From Anaerosolibacter carboniphilus (lineage in GTDB: Bacteria > Bacillota > Clostridia > Peptostreptococcales > Thermotaleaceae), in NCBI RefSeq assembly GCF_014205875.1, contig NZ_JACHEN010000001.1, positions 124,001 to 188,000 of the forward strand: 64,000 bases of DNA, in the 5' to 3' direction. The position numbers and the translations under genes were made by a program. This document shows positions 17,358-24,155 of the stretch, piece after piece. Below the pieces are notes generated by a model. It saw nothing but the letters and a program-made list of their open reading frames with translations, made no database searches and had not been told where the DNA came from. Within the stretch, counting starts at the first letter, position 1; every line of letters begins with the position of its first letter.

Positions 17358-18170
17358 TTAACCAATATGAATTTTTTTCAGTTCACTGGTCATATCATTC
17401 CACAATGCATAAGATTGTTCAATACCTTCAGAATAACTACCTAATTGAATAACTTTTAATAATCTTTCACCACATTTTTCAGGTTTTATATTAAAATCCT
17501 TAATGAAATGCAGTGTTCTTTTTCGACTAGGAAAATAGGTTCTGTTCATAGCAAACAGGGCTTGAAGAAAATGATCAATCCCTATATCCATTGCAAAGTG
17601 ATAAAACAGTACGTCTTTCCTAATTACAGCACGTTCTAAATCTTCTACATCTTCTAGTTTATTCAGATGATATTGTATAAGCTTTTCTGCTAATTCATCA
17701 GGATATTTGAATAATCTTTGTTTCAATGAATAGAGAAAATCATTTTTATCATATAAAACATTAATATTTTTTAACATGGCGCAGCGGCCTATCGGATAAT
17801 AGTAATTATCCAATTTGTCCGGATAATCTCCATTGCATATAGCTTCTATATCACTTAAAGTTTCATTTACGGTAAAATACATTAACCAGGTTTCAACACC
17901 ATTTATGAGTACAAAATCTCCAATTCCCCAGTGTTCTCCTTCAAAAACATTGAGTTTCCTTTCTTGTAATAGGTCAGCCAATGGATCTATCAAAGCATGT
18001 TTTTTCTCAAGCTCGGGTATTAAATCACAATATATAAAAATATCGATATCACCCTCACCCGCTTTTGGGAGTGGCGTTTTGTTACCGCTGATACCAATAG
18101 ATTGCACCTCCTGCATTGTCGAAATACGATCTACTAGCGAGTTTACTATTACTTCGGTAGCATAGGACAT
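17358..18170 (-). CDS. Nucleotidyltransferase domain protein (270 aa)
   Basis: The N-terminal region has a nucleotidyltransferase-like motif: IGISGNKTPLPKAGEGDIDIF, with G-S/G replaced by GISGN and a DxD pair. It is followed by a long helical domain rich in charged residues, including a YYPIGRCAMLKN segment. DUF4037-type and related proteins show this layout. Substrate unknown. AAAGGGAGG precedes the ATG. The gene starts the three-gene operon running to 16264 and stands next to the remnant 3' end of the disrupted DinB gene. Confidence 0.7.
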   Translation of the reverse strand: MSYATEVIVNSLVDRISTMQEVQSIGISGNKTPLPKAGEGDIDIFIYCDLIPELEKKHALIDPLADLLQERKLNVFEGEHWGIGDFVLINGVETWLMYFTVNETLSDIEAICNGDYPDKLDNYYYPIGRCAMLKNINVLYDKNDFLYSLKQRLFKYPDELAEKLIQYHLNKLEDVEDLERAVIRKDVLFYHFAMDIGIDHFLQALFAMNRTYFPSRKRTLHFIKDFNIKPEKCGERLLKVIQLGSYSEGIEQSYALWNDMTSELKKIHIG

Positions 18171-18254
18171 GTTCTTTCCTCCCTTTAGAAATATTAACTT
18201 CTATTTGCACAATATAAAGAACAGGGGCTACGATTTAAAAAAGCCATGTTCATT

Positions 18255-18348
18255 TCATACGACATTTTTACATTTATTTTTTAGTTTGTTACAATCGTTT
18301 AAGTGGACAATTTGATGACGAGTAATAGGCATAAGAAGTATACCAGCC
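18255..18348 (-). pseudogene. 3' fragment of disrupted DinB-family gene
   Basis: Minus-strand reading of 18348-18255 encodes AGILLMPITRHQIVHLND and about 12 further residues before TGA. It contains the conserved C-terminal RH..H region of DinB-superfamily proteins. The 5' part lies at 24165-24756. Joining 24756-24165 to 18343-18255 (dropping one copy of the 5-bp duplication) gives 681 nt, an uninterrupted 226-aa frame reading through TVAGILLMP at the junction. This fragment has no start of its own. Confidence 0.92.
18344..18348 (+). repeat. Target-site duplication, left copy (CAGCC)
   Basis: CAGCC abuts the TGT end of the element and is repeated exactly at 24165-24169. Five base pairs is the duplication length made by Mu-type transposition. 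Confidence 0.92.
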
Positions 18349-18356
18349 TGTAGCCG

Positions 18357-18398
18357 CTCAAAATTTTTGGCAAAAAGTCTCAAGATTTTTGTCAAAAA
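18357..18398 (+). repeat. Left-end transposase-binding-type repeats L1 and L2
   Basis: TCAAAATTTTTGGCAAAAA (18358-18376) and TCAAGATTTTTGTCAAAAA (18380-18398) are direct repeats spaced 22 nt and identical at 17 of 19 positions. L1 begins at nucleotide 10 of the element. MuA sites are also ~22 bp and subterminal, so these are likely transposase contacts. Confidence 0.8.
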
Positions 18399-18408
18399 TT
18401 TAATGTAT

Positions 18409-18453
18409 AAATTAAGGCGAATATGTACATAATATACATTTTCGCCTTAATTA
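18409..18453 (-). terminator. Terminator of the element's operon
   Basis: Arms AATTAAGGCGAA and TTCGCCTTAATT enclose a second inverted repeat (ATGTA...TACAT). The hairpin lies between the stop at 18471 and the left-end binding sites. Confidence 0.75.
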
Positions 18454-18470
18454 TTATTTATTGGTTTGTG

Positions 18471-19295
18471 TTAAAAATATACATTTAACCCTCTGAGGTA
18501 GTTCTCAACGTCCAAATTGTTTCCTCTGATTATTATTTCGCCATTTGAGGGGACATACTCAAATATTAAGCACGCATTCCAATTGTTTTTAACTCTGATT
18601 GTATTGTCATTACATAAGTCAATAAGCAACTCGGATTCACAAGTACTCTGTATCCGTTGAAGGATTCTCTTTTGAGCTTCTGTCACGGTTTGACTTATGG
18701 GAATATCGAGTGCTCGACTATTAGCACACTGTCTATATTTCGGGTCATTTTTAATAGTCTCCTCGCTCGCTATCCCTCTTAAAGCCGTTTCCATGTCTTG
18801 TATTAAATTATCCAAGTTGTCTTTGCTCTTATCCTTGCAATTGAATTTGTGCCTTAAATATCCTTTAACTCCAAAACACCAATCAGTTTCATAAGCAACA
18901 AAACTATTAGACACCGCTCTCGTCTCCTTGTTTTTACCTCTTGTTTTCTTAAAGTTTAACATGATGACGTTGTTTGTTGCAACTGTTTTTGGTATTGGTT
19001 CTGTGTATGACCTATTATTTTTCAATTCAGTTTCCAAGGCTCTATTTACTTGTTTAGCTACCTCTCTTTTTGAGCTTGGGGAAAGTCTATCATAAAGACC
19101 TCCAATGCTTGTTGGTTTCCTACCTTTTTGCTTTGGTTCTAAAGAAAACAACTCTATTACTTTGTTGTATATTTCATTTTTCCAATACTCGGGAAGCTTG
19201 GAGTATTTTGAAACAAGCTCTTTTGCATTGTCATAGTTTACGCTTATTTCAAAGATATTTGATAATACGCTATTCTCTCTTTGAATAGTATCCAT
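18471..19295 (-). CDS. Unknown protein of the Mu-like element (274 aa)
   Basis: The start is taken at ATG 19295, with AAGGAGGG upstream and TAATG overlap with the preceding stop. Residues ~70-125 (DRLSPSSKREVAKQV ... PKTVATNNVIMLNFKK) align with the middle and end of the 89-aa protein at 19477-19746, so a duplicated domain is present in the same operon. The C-terminal half is mixed alpha/beta with several Cys (about 5) and ends in GNNLDVENYLRGLNVYF. No catalytic motif recognised. As the last and longest non-structural gene of the element it is the best candidate for a helper-interference or packaging role, but nothing in the sequence proves it. Confidence 0.75.
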   Translation of the reverse strand: MDTIQRENSVLSNIFEISVNYDNAKELVSKYSKLPEYWKNEIYNKVIELFSLEPKQKGRKPTSIGGLYDRLSPSSKREVAKQVNRALETELKNNRSYTEPIPKTVATNNVIMLNFKKTRGKNKETRAVSNSFVAYETDWCFGVKGYLRHKFNCKDKSKDNLDNLIQDMETALRGIASEETIKNDPKYRQCANSRALDIPISQTVTEAQKRILQRIQSTCESELLIDLCNDNTIRVKNNWNACLIFEYVPSNGEIIIRGNNLDVENYLRGLNVYF

Positions 19296-19480
19296 TACAA
19301 GCTCCCTCCTTGCTCCCAAAGAATTGTATTCTCTGAATACTTAAAAACAAGGGATTGACCTGTTTTGTCAGTTACTTTGATAGAGTACCTATTCAGTAGC
19401 TCCAACGATACTTTTTCAACCTCAAAATTTTGTTTAATAAACTCTAATACCTTGAATTGCTCTACTGTTGCAACCTTCAT
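19295..19480 (-). CDS. Unknown small protein of the Mu-like element (61 aa)
   Basis: It overlaps the upstream gene by ATGA and the downstream gene by TAATG, with a GGGGGC ribosome site. The 61-aa product is one compact alpha/beta unit (helix EQFKVLEFIKQNF, then strands YSIKVTD and SLVFKYSENTILW). No family recognised. The overlaps imply coupled translation with its neighbours. Confidence 0.7.
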   Translation of the reverse strand: MKVATVEQFKVLEFIKQNFEVEKVSLELLNRYSIKVTDKTGQSLVFKYSENTILWEQGGSL

Positions 19481-19746
19481 ACAGAAGCCCCCTTTCTTTT
19501 GGGCTTTCTGCTTGCAAAATCTAAGGTTATAACATTGTCTTTAACAGTTTTTTTAGATACTTCATGGGTATTGACATTTCTTTTTGACTCATGGGACAGC
19601 TTCATATTCAAATAGTCCAAAACATCTTCTTTGTCCCTATCGGAAAGCTTGTTAAACTTTGCTACCAAGTAATTTCCACTTTGTTTTATAGCCATTAAAT
19701 CGAATTCCGTATTCTGAAACATTTGTTGTCTTTCTGCATCTGTCAT
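19477..19746 (-). CDS. Unknown small protein of the Mu-like element (89 aa)
   Basis: 89 aa starting MTDAERQQMFQ, with GGGAGGAG upstream and overlapping the previous stop codon. The region FNKLSDRDKEDVLDYLN ... KKTVKDNVITLDFASRKPKRK is recognisably similar to a stretch of the 274-aa product downstream, sharing a KTV-x3-NVI-x-L-x-F core and a following basic run. The basic tail suggests nucleic-acid or partner binding. No known family. Confidence 0.7.
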   Translation of the reverse strand: MTDAERQQMFQNTEFDLMAIKQSGNYLVAKFNKLSDRDKEDVLDYLNMKLSHESKRNVNTHEVSKKTVKDNVITLDFASRKPKRKGASV

Positions 19747-20102
19747 TAGAAAGCTCCTCCCTTCGTTGGAGGATTGTTACTTTCTAAGTTGTCGAAAAAT
19801 CTTTGAGCGTATCTACCTACAGAAGCTTTACTAATACTTTCGCCCTTGCTTTTTAAAAAGTTTGAAATATCGGCATAACTCATTCCATCTATTAGCATTT
19901 TCTTTACATCTTCAATATATGGTGATGTCTTAACCTTAAATTTGCCGTAGTCTCGCCTTGTCCTTCTCTTTTTATCAAGATTGTTTTCAGCTTCGATTAT
20001 TACCACTTTTAAACTACTACTTAGACCTATTTCGTCAATAAACTCATTGAGTATAGTAACGAGTTTTTCTAAATATTTCTCATCAACGATAAGATTATTC
20101 AT
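19746..20102 (-). CDS. Mu gp27-like (DUF3486-type) phage protein, putative small terminase subunit
   Basis: 118 aa from ATG 20102 (AGGAGG 7 nt upstream; a GTG at 20108 is too close). The C-terminal half DGMSYADISNFLKSKGESISKASVGRYAQRF is the helix-turn-helix signature of DUF3486/Mu gp27 ('...ISKSSVHRYGQR' in relatives). Mu gp27 precedes the large terminase and is regarded as its small subunit, which recognises DNA for packaging. Here no large terminase follows. It is shorter than Mu gp27 and lacks part of the N-terminal region. Assignment rests on that motif, so moderate confidence. Confidence 0.68.
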   Translation of the reverse strand: MNNLIVDEKYLEKLVTILNEFIDEIGLSSSLKVVIIEAENNLDKKRRTRRDYGKFKVKTSPYIEDVKKMLIDGMSYADISNFLKSKGESISKASVGRYAQRFFDNLESNNPPTKGGAF

Positions 20103-20180
20103 TTGCACGCCTCCTTGTATAACCCCGCGGAGTATGCTAAAATAAAATATAGCAATGCCCTTACGGGTGTTGTCGTAGTA

Positions 20181-20218
20181 GGGAGTCCAATTCTTGTTTG
20201 GCGACAGGGTGGACTTCC
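20181..20218 (-). other. Hairpin between RHH gene and gp27-like gene
   Basis: GG-x-AGTCCA (20181-20189) pairs with TGGACT-x-CC (20210-20218), immediately after the RHH stop codon. No clear T-tract follows in the direction of transcription, so it may be an mRNA processing or attenuation structure as easily as a terminator. Confidence 0.4.
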
Positions 20219-20221
20219 TTT

Positions 20222-20395
20222 TTACTTGGTTTTTTTAATTTTTAACTCAATCTCAACTTTAAATTCTCCGTTTGAGTAAGCCTTCATGAAAGCTTCAAGA
20301 ACATCATTCATTTTGACTTCGTTCTTAACGCAAGACATCTTGAAATCCTTTTGAACATTTTCATCTATAGTTGTTGTAAATGTCTTTCTTGCCAC
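20222..20395 (-). CDS. Ribbon-helix-helix DNA-binding protein (57 aa)
   Basis: Start taken as GTG 20395, directly after AGGAGGTGAGCTT; the longer frame from 20464 has no ribosome site and would start inside a palindromic operator. The product reads as a CopG/Arc-type fold: a strand RKTFTTTID, helix ENVQKDFKMSCVKN, turn EVKMNDV, helix LEAFMKAYSNG, then a basic C-terminus. Such dimers bind short repeated sites. An array of ATGTTT/AAACAT half-sites lies directly upstream at 20440-20489, so autoregulation is likely. Confidence 0.75.
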   Translation of the reverse strand: MARKTFTTTIDENVQKDFKMSCVKNEVKMNDVLEAFMKAYSNGEFKVEIELKIKKTK

Positions 20396-20439
20396 AAGCT
20401 CACCTCCTACTCCTATTATATCAAATTTCACGCATTTGT

Positions 20440-20489
20440 AAACATATTTTTTATGTTTAAACATATATTATATGTTTCACGTGAAACAT
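20440..20489. promoter_or_regulatory. Operator-like array of ATGTTT/AAACAT half-sites
   Basis: Half-sites occur at 20440-20445, 20453-20458, 20459-20464, 20472-20477 and 20484-20489. They form a 12-bp palindrome (ATGTTTAAACAT) and an 18-bp palindrome (20472-20489) with 19-nt repeat spacing. The array lies just upstream of the RHH gene, the most likely regulator. Confidence 0.6.
20473..20488. promoter_or_regulatory. parS-type site (TGTTTCACGTGAAACA)
   Basis: An exact match to the ParB/Spo0J parS consensus TGTTNCACGTGAAACA, embedded in an 18-bp palindrome inside the Mu-like element. Either host ParB binds here or the RHH operator happens to contain the core; a chance perfect 16-mer in 64 kb is very unlikely. 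Confidence 0.8.
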
Positions 20490-20532
20490 TTTTGACAAAT
20501 ATTTTGAGAATAAGAATAGGATAACGATAGAT

Positions 20533-21018
20533 TTATTTATCTCTCAGAGCGTCCTCTAAGATTGATTGAATTTCTTTTGTATCCTCATTACTAATACCAA
20601 GGAAAGGTCGTTCAGGAACTCTTATCGTTACTTGCTTTTTGGTAAACCATTTACCTCCCACTCTGATTTTTAATCCATTCTTTGTTTTTGCTCTTATAGT
20701 CCGTTTATCTCCAAACTGATGAGTGCGTGCATATATGGTATTTGTTCCGACTGCTGCACTGCTCTCATCAGACTTTGACCTAATGGAATTTTTAAGTCTT
20801 GCACTATCTGACAAGGTTGTTCCACCTTGCTCCCTTGCTCTGATAGACTTTTTCCATTCTTTTCCCGAGGGTGATTTTTGGTCTTTAAATCTTTCCCTTG
20901 TGGTAGTTCTCAAACTCTCTGCTATTGCTTGGTTAATGCCTTTAAAATCAGTGTTTTCCATGTTTTTTAAAGTCTTTGTCAACCTTGCAACGTCACCCTC
21001 TAATCTTATGCTGTTCAT
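20533..21018 (-). CDS. Phage virion morphogenesis protein (Mu gpG-like)
   Basis: 161 aa from ATG 21018, chosen over an upstream GTG because AGGGGG sits at the right distance. It matches the Phage_tail_S/Mu gpG family: an N-terminal helical region, IAESLRTTTRERFKDQKSPSGKEWK, then LSDSARLKNSIRS and the C-terminal VPERPFLGIS with the usual helical end. Mu G is 156 aa, so the gene is full length. The protein acts in head/tail completion or joining. It lies between the protease gene and the RHH gene. Confidence 0.85.
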   Translation of the reverse strand: MNSIRLEGDVARLTKTLKNMENTDFKGINQAIAESLRTTTRERFKDQKSPSGKEWKKSIRAREQGGTTLSDSARLKNSIRSKSDESSAAVGTNTIYARTHQFGDKRTIRAKTKNGLKIRVGGKWFTKKQVTIRVPERPFLGISNEDTKEIQSILEDALRDK

Positions 21019-21147
21019 ATTGCACCCCCTGTCCACTTAAAAATCATTTTTGACAGCGTTAGCACGCGTGTTAACGGGTGTAAATCTATTTTTAGATATG
21101 AAATATCACTCAAGCATCTAAAATTAAATTACAGGGCATTTTAGAGC
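21019..21147 (-). other. Short gap between protease and gpG-like genes
   Basis: About 130 bp with no ORF. It contains GCGTTAGCACGCGTGTTAACG near 21056-21076, a palindrome-rich GC patch in otherwise AT-rich DNA. It shares the GCGTTA core with motifs clustered near 23805-23899 in the same element. Confidence 0.35.
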
Positions 21148-22215
21148 TTATCTTCCATATTTTTTGACTTCTGCCTCTGTAAGTCCTAATAAATCACTTA
21201 CACTGTTTCCATTCTTGGAAATACTTCCACCCTTGGAATAGTTGTCATCTTTCAAATATTGCAGTTCTCCCGTTGGTACGACTGGCAACGCCTGCTCAAC
21301 AAACTTTTTAAAGCTATCAATATCTTTTAATACAAGTTGTTCCGCCCATTGTCTTTGGAATGGAGCTATCTTGCCACTACTTAGAGCCATTTGCAGAAGG
21401 TTGTCACATTCTTTTTTAAATGCTCCATTTACAAACATTCTAAAGCCTTCCACATCATCAATACACCTTTGCATTGCCCAATCGCTTTGACTCTCTGATA
21501 TTTGCCCTATGGATAGAGCTATTTGCACCAGTTCTTGACTTTCTGATTGAGTTTTCTCAAGTCTCAGCTTATTGGCTACTATCTCACTTTCTGTCTTGTC
21601 TTTCTTTAAGTCCTTGATAGCCTTTAATATTTCCTCTATGGTTGCATCTTTCTTTAGTCCCAACTCAACAGCAACCGTAAAAAGATTCTCTGACATTTCC
21701 GTTGTTTTGTTTAAGTCATCAGCTTTCTTAGTTTCCTCTAATCCTTCCATGTTTTCAACTCCTTCAATGGTATTGTTCATACTGTTTATAATCGCCTCCA
21801 TACCGTCTATGGCAGGGGTATTTGTGAGAGCAACCGAGTGAAGCGTTACGGCTTTTTTATCCGTCTTGGTGACTAACACAACAGGGGAGAGGTATCTATA
21901 TTCTTTGTTCTGTAGGTACTCTTTCGCTCTTTGTGTCCATTCAACCTTTGCATATATACCGTCACGCTTTAAAATTAATTCCTTTATCCAACCGCCCGCA
22001 GGAGCTTGCACGTCCTTTAATGTTTGATGTTCATAGTCCACCACTAAATCTATGTTTCTATTCTTAAATTGATTTTTCATGGAGTAGTAGGAGTTTTCAT
22101 CAACATAGAAGTCACCTTTTTGAGACTTTACAAAACCTAAAGGCAATATCTTAATTTCATCAGGAACGCCCTTTACATCAATGGTATTAGCGATTATTAA
22201 TAGATTGTTTTTCAA
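21148..22215 (-). CDS. Mu-like phage protease/scaffold (gpI family)
   Basis: A 355-aa protein matching Mu-like_Pro, close to the 361 aa of Mu gpI. Signature regions are the N-terminal EIKILPLGFVKSQKGDFYVDE, IDLVVDYEHQTLKDVQAPAGGWIKEL and YRYLSPVVLV ... LHSVALTNTPAIDGMEAI; the DYEHQ and SVALTNTPA blocks are the family hallmarks. The C-terminal half is a long charged helical region, consistent with the scaffolding part. In Mu the protease trims the capsid assembly. Start is TTG at 22215 after AGAGGTG. It sits directly after the capsid gene. Confidence 0.9.
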   Translation of the reverse strand: MKNNLLIIANTIDVKGVPDEIKILPLGFVKSQKGDFYVDENSYYSMKNQFKNRNIDLVVDYEHQTLKDVQAPAGGWIKELILKRDGIYAKVEWTQRAKEYLQNKEYRYLSPVVLVTKTDKKAVTLHSVALTNTPAIDGMEAIINSMNNTIEGVENMEGLEETKKADDLNKTTEMSENLFTVAVELGLKKDATIEEILKAIKDLKKDKTESEIVANKLRLEKTQSESQELVQIALSIGQISESQSDWAMQRCIDDVEGFRMFVNGAFKKECDNLLQMALSSGKIAPFQRQWAEQLVLKDIDSFKKFVEQALPVVPTGELQYLKDDNYSKGGSISKNGNSVSDLLGLTEAEVKKYGR

Positions 22216-22285
22216 CGCTTTTCACCTCTTTTATTCTTAGTGATAGGGGAGGGAGCATCCGCAAGAGATGCCCCTATATTTCTGT

Positions 22286-23182
22286 TTATTCTGCAACTTC
22301 TCCTGTAGAGCCATAAGCCAACTGCCACAATCCATAGCCTGCATTGCAACGAGCATCAACGCCATATATGTACTCTTTTCTAAAGAATACATTATCGTCA
22401 TTATCCTTATCCAAAGAAACGAATTTAGGCTTTTGTCTGTCTTGGAATACTAAAGGCTTTATAGCTCTTTTAGTACATAGTAGATACCATTGGTCAGGGT
22501 GGTCTGCAAGCTCTGGAACAACTAAAAGCTCACTAGTATCTTTATTGACGTTGGTACTTCCTCCGATGGTCTCAGCAAATAAAATTTGCCTTGCTACCGC
22601 TTCATTTTGTGGAGCTACAACGAGAAGGTCAGGAATGACTTTTAACGACTTTCCGTTATCTCCCTTAATGGTCATCATTTGTGCTCTTGCTTCTGCATAG
22701 GTTGTAGCACTTAGCTTTTTAGTTCCTTTGTTGCTCTGAATTAACTTACTATCCCCTTGAGGGTGATTGTCTGCAAAGAAAATCTTATCGTCATAGCATT
22801 TGTTTGTAAAGCCTTGTCCTAACAATGTAAATACAAGCTCGTCAGGGTGACGGCGTACCATTTGAGCCATGTCCTGAATTAAAGGCTTATACACGCCGAT
22901 TTTATCATCTGCAATGTCATTTCTATTAACAGCAATAGTAAGCTCAAAATCCTTGTTTTTAATGGTGTAAGTATGGGCACTTAAATTTTGAATCTGCCTG
23001 TCTCCAATCCATTCCCTCATGCTTGGAATTTGTCCAAACCATGCATAATTTTCGTCACTACTTGCTGAAGGCACTTCCATTGCAACCTTTAAATAATTTT
23101 GTTCCGTTTCCTCAATGGTCTTGTTAAAGATTGCATTGAAGTTCGTAAAAAGGTCTCTTAAATTCTGTTGATTGATTATCAT
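22286..23182 (-). CDS. Major capsid protein (Mu gpT-like)
   Basis: 298 aa versus about 305 in Mu. Typical blocks are the start NQQNLRDLFTNFNAIFN, then FGQIPSMREWIGDRQIQNLSAH and IAVNRNDIADDKIGVYKPLIQDMA. Towards the C-terminus are ADHPDQWYLLCT and EYIYGVDARCNAGYGLWQLAYGS. This is the HK97-fold major head subunit of Mu-type phages. The frame is intact, which suggests selection for function. GGGAGG precedes the ATG. It is the first structural gene after mor, whereas in Mu it follows G and I. Confidence 0.93.
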   Translation of the reverse strand: MIINQQNLRDLFTNFNAIFNKTIEETEQNYLKVAMEVPSASSDENYAWFGQIPSMREWIGDRQIQNLSAHTYTIKNKDFELTIAVNRNDIADDKIGVYKPLIQDMAQMVRRHPDELVFTLLGQGFTNKCYDDKIFFADNHPQGDSKLIQSNKGTKKLSATTYAEARAQMMTIKGDNGKSLKVIPDLLVVAPQNEAVARQILFAETIGGSTNVNKDTSELLVVPELADHPDQWYLLCTKRAIKPLVFQDRQKPKFVSLDKDNDDNVFFRKEYIYGVDARCNAGYGLWQLAYGSTGEVAE

Positions 23183-23184
23183 TT

Positions 23185-23475
23185 TTATTTTCCTCCCTTA
23201 TTATCACATATTTCTCTTATCCATCTTTCTGACAGTCTGTATTTCTTGGATAACTCTCCGTAATTAAATCCTGTAAATTCCTCCTGAATTGACTTATTTC
23301 TCACTTCCCTGATTAGTATTTCAGGTTTAGGAATGTAGACAGTTGCTCCTCCTAATTCTTGAGCAAGTTCGTATAAATTTTCCGACCCGATTATCTCCGC
23401 CCATTCATTGTATGGATAGGGAATTAAATCAGGGGTCAATTTCTGTTTTAATTCATTTATCAAATTATCCTTCAT
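23185..23475 (-). CDS. Mor-family transcriptional activator
   Basis: 96 aa with the Mor/C-type signature: YELAQELGGATVYIPKPE, then a C-terminal helix-turn-helix NYGELSKKYRLSERWIREIC. In Mu, Mor activates the middle promoter and the related C protein the late (morphogenesis) promoters. It lies 2 bp upstream of the capsid gene in the same transcript. A helper phage's Mor or C could in turn control this operon. AGGGGG precedes the ATG. Confidence 0.88.
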   Translation of the reverse strand: MKDNLINELKQKLTPDLIPYPYNEWAEIIGSENLYELAQELGGATVYIPKPEILIREVRNKSIQEEFTGFNYGELSKKYRLSERWIREICDNKGGK

Positions 23476-23960
23476 ACCCTAACCCCCTTTTCTTTTGATG
23501 TCTAAATTATACAATCAATTCACAATACCAATACATACAAAGCACTTCTGAATTTTAGTTCATGTATTATAAGGTATTGACTTTTCTTATATAGGAATTT
23601 AAGCTGATTGCAGGAAGAAATTTTACGCATAATTATTCATAATATACAATGACTATACATGAAATTTGTCCTTTTACTGCATCCTAAAATTCAGTTTTTA
23701 AAATTGCTGAAAGCCTTGATATTATTACTATGTGACACATTTGTATAGAAAAGAGAGTTTTGTCACTTTGATTTTTGAGTATTTTTAATTATTTTTACGC
23801 ACTCATTAACGCTCTTTTTAGCTTTTTAAATTTCTTCTAACGCTTATCCTTCCTGTGTTTTACTCTTTTATAATTTTTAAGACTAACGCTCAGTAACGCC
23901 GCGTGTGCACACCTTAAATAAAATAGAGAAGATTGCTCCGTTTGCGGAATTGCTTAAAAA
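23476..23960. other. Non-coding right-end region of the element (promoter and TAACGC motifs)
   Basis: AT-rich DNA without a supported ORF. TATAAT on the minus strand near 23506-23511 could serve mor. From about 23805 to 23899 the hexamer TAACGC or TTACGC recurs five times, at irregular spacing. It may be an operator or transposase-enhancer region; that is inference. Confidence 0.4.
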
Positions 23961-23963
23961 TAA

Positions 23964-24008
23964 AAAGTGTCCTCAAAGTCTTATATTTAAAGGCTTTAAG
24001 AACACTTT
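23964..24008. terminator. Hairpin near the right end of the element
   Basis: AAAGTGT...AAAG (23964-23978) pairs with CTTT...ACACTTT (23994-24008) in A/T-rich surroundings. It could stop transcription entering from the interrupted DinB gene. Confidence 0.55.
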
Positions 24009-24070
24009 AATATTAAATGTTACAATTCTATTACAGTTCTCAAAATAGCTGTCAATTAGTTTTGAGTTGT

Positions 24071-24120
24071 CCCGCCTGTTCCCCAGACTTCCCAAGGCTT
24101 CCCATGTTTTCCCGGGTGTT
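24071..24120. repeat. Five 10-nt periodic repeats (CCC-N5-TT)
   Basis: Five consecutive decamers, each beginning CCC and ending TT (cccgcctgtt, ccccagactt, cccaaggctt, cccatgtttt, cccgggtgtt). They lie about 45 bp inside the right end of the element. The period is close to one helical turn. Confidence 0.75.
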
Positions 24121-24136
24121 CTTTTTATATCCTATG

Positions 24137-24155
24137 TTTTTGTCATATATTTTGA
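24137..24155 (-). repeat. Right-end transposase-binding-type site R1
   Basis: On the minus strand TCAAAATATATGACAAAAA begins at nucleotide 10 from the right terminus, as L1 does from the left. It matches L1 at 16 of 19 positions. A weaker plus-strand copy lies at 24039-24058. Confidence 0.78.

Noticed and set aside
24071-24120. CRISPR-like array
   Set aside because: Repeat unit is only 10 nt with 5 variable positions and no spacer architecture; no cas genes are in the window.
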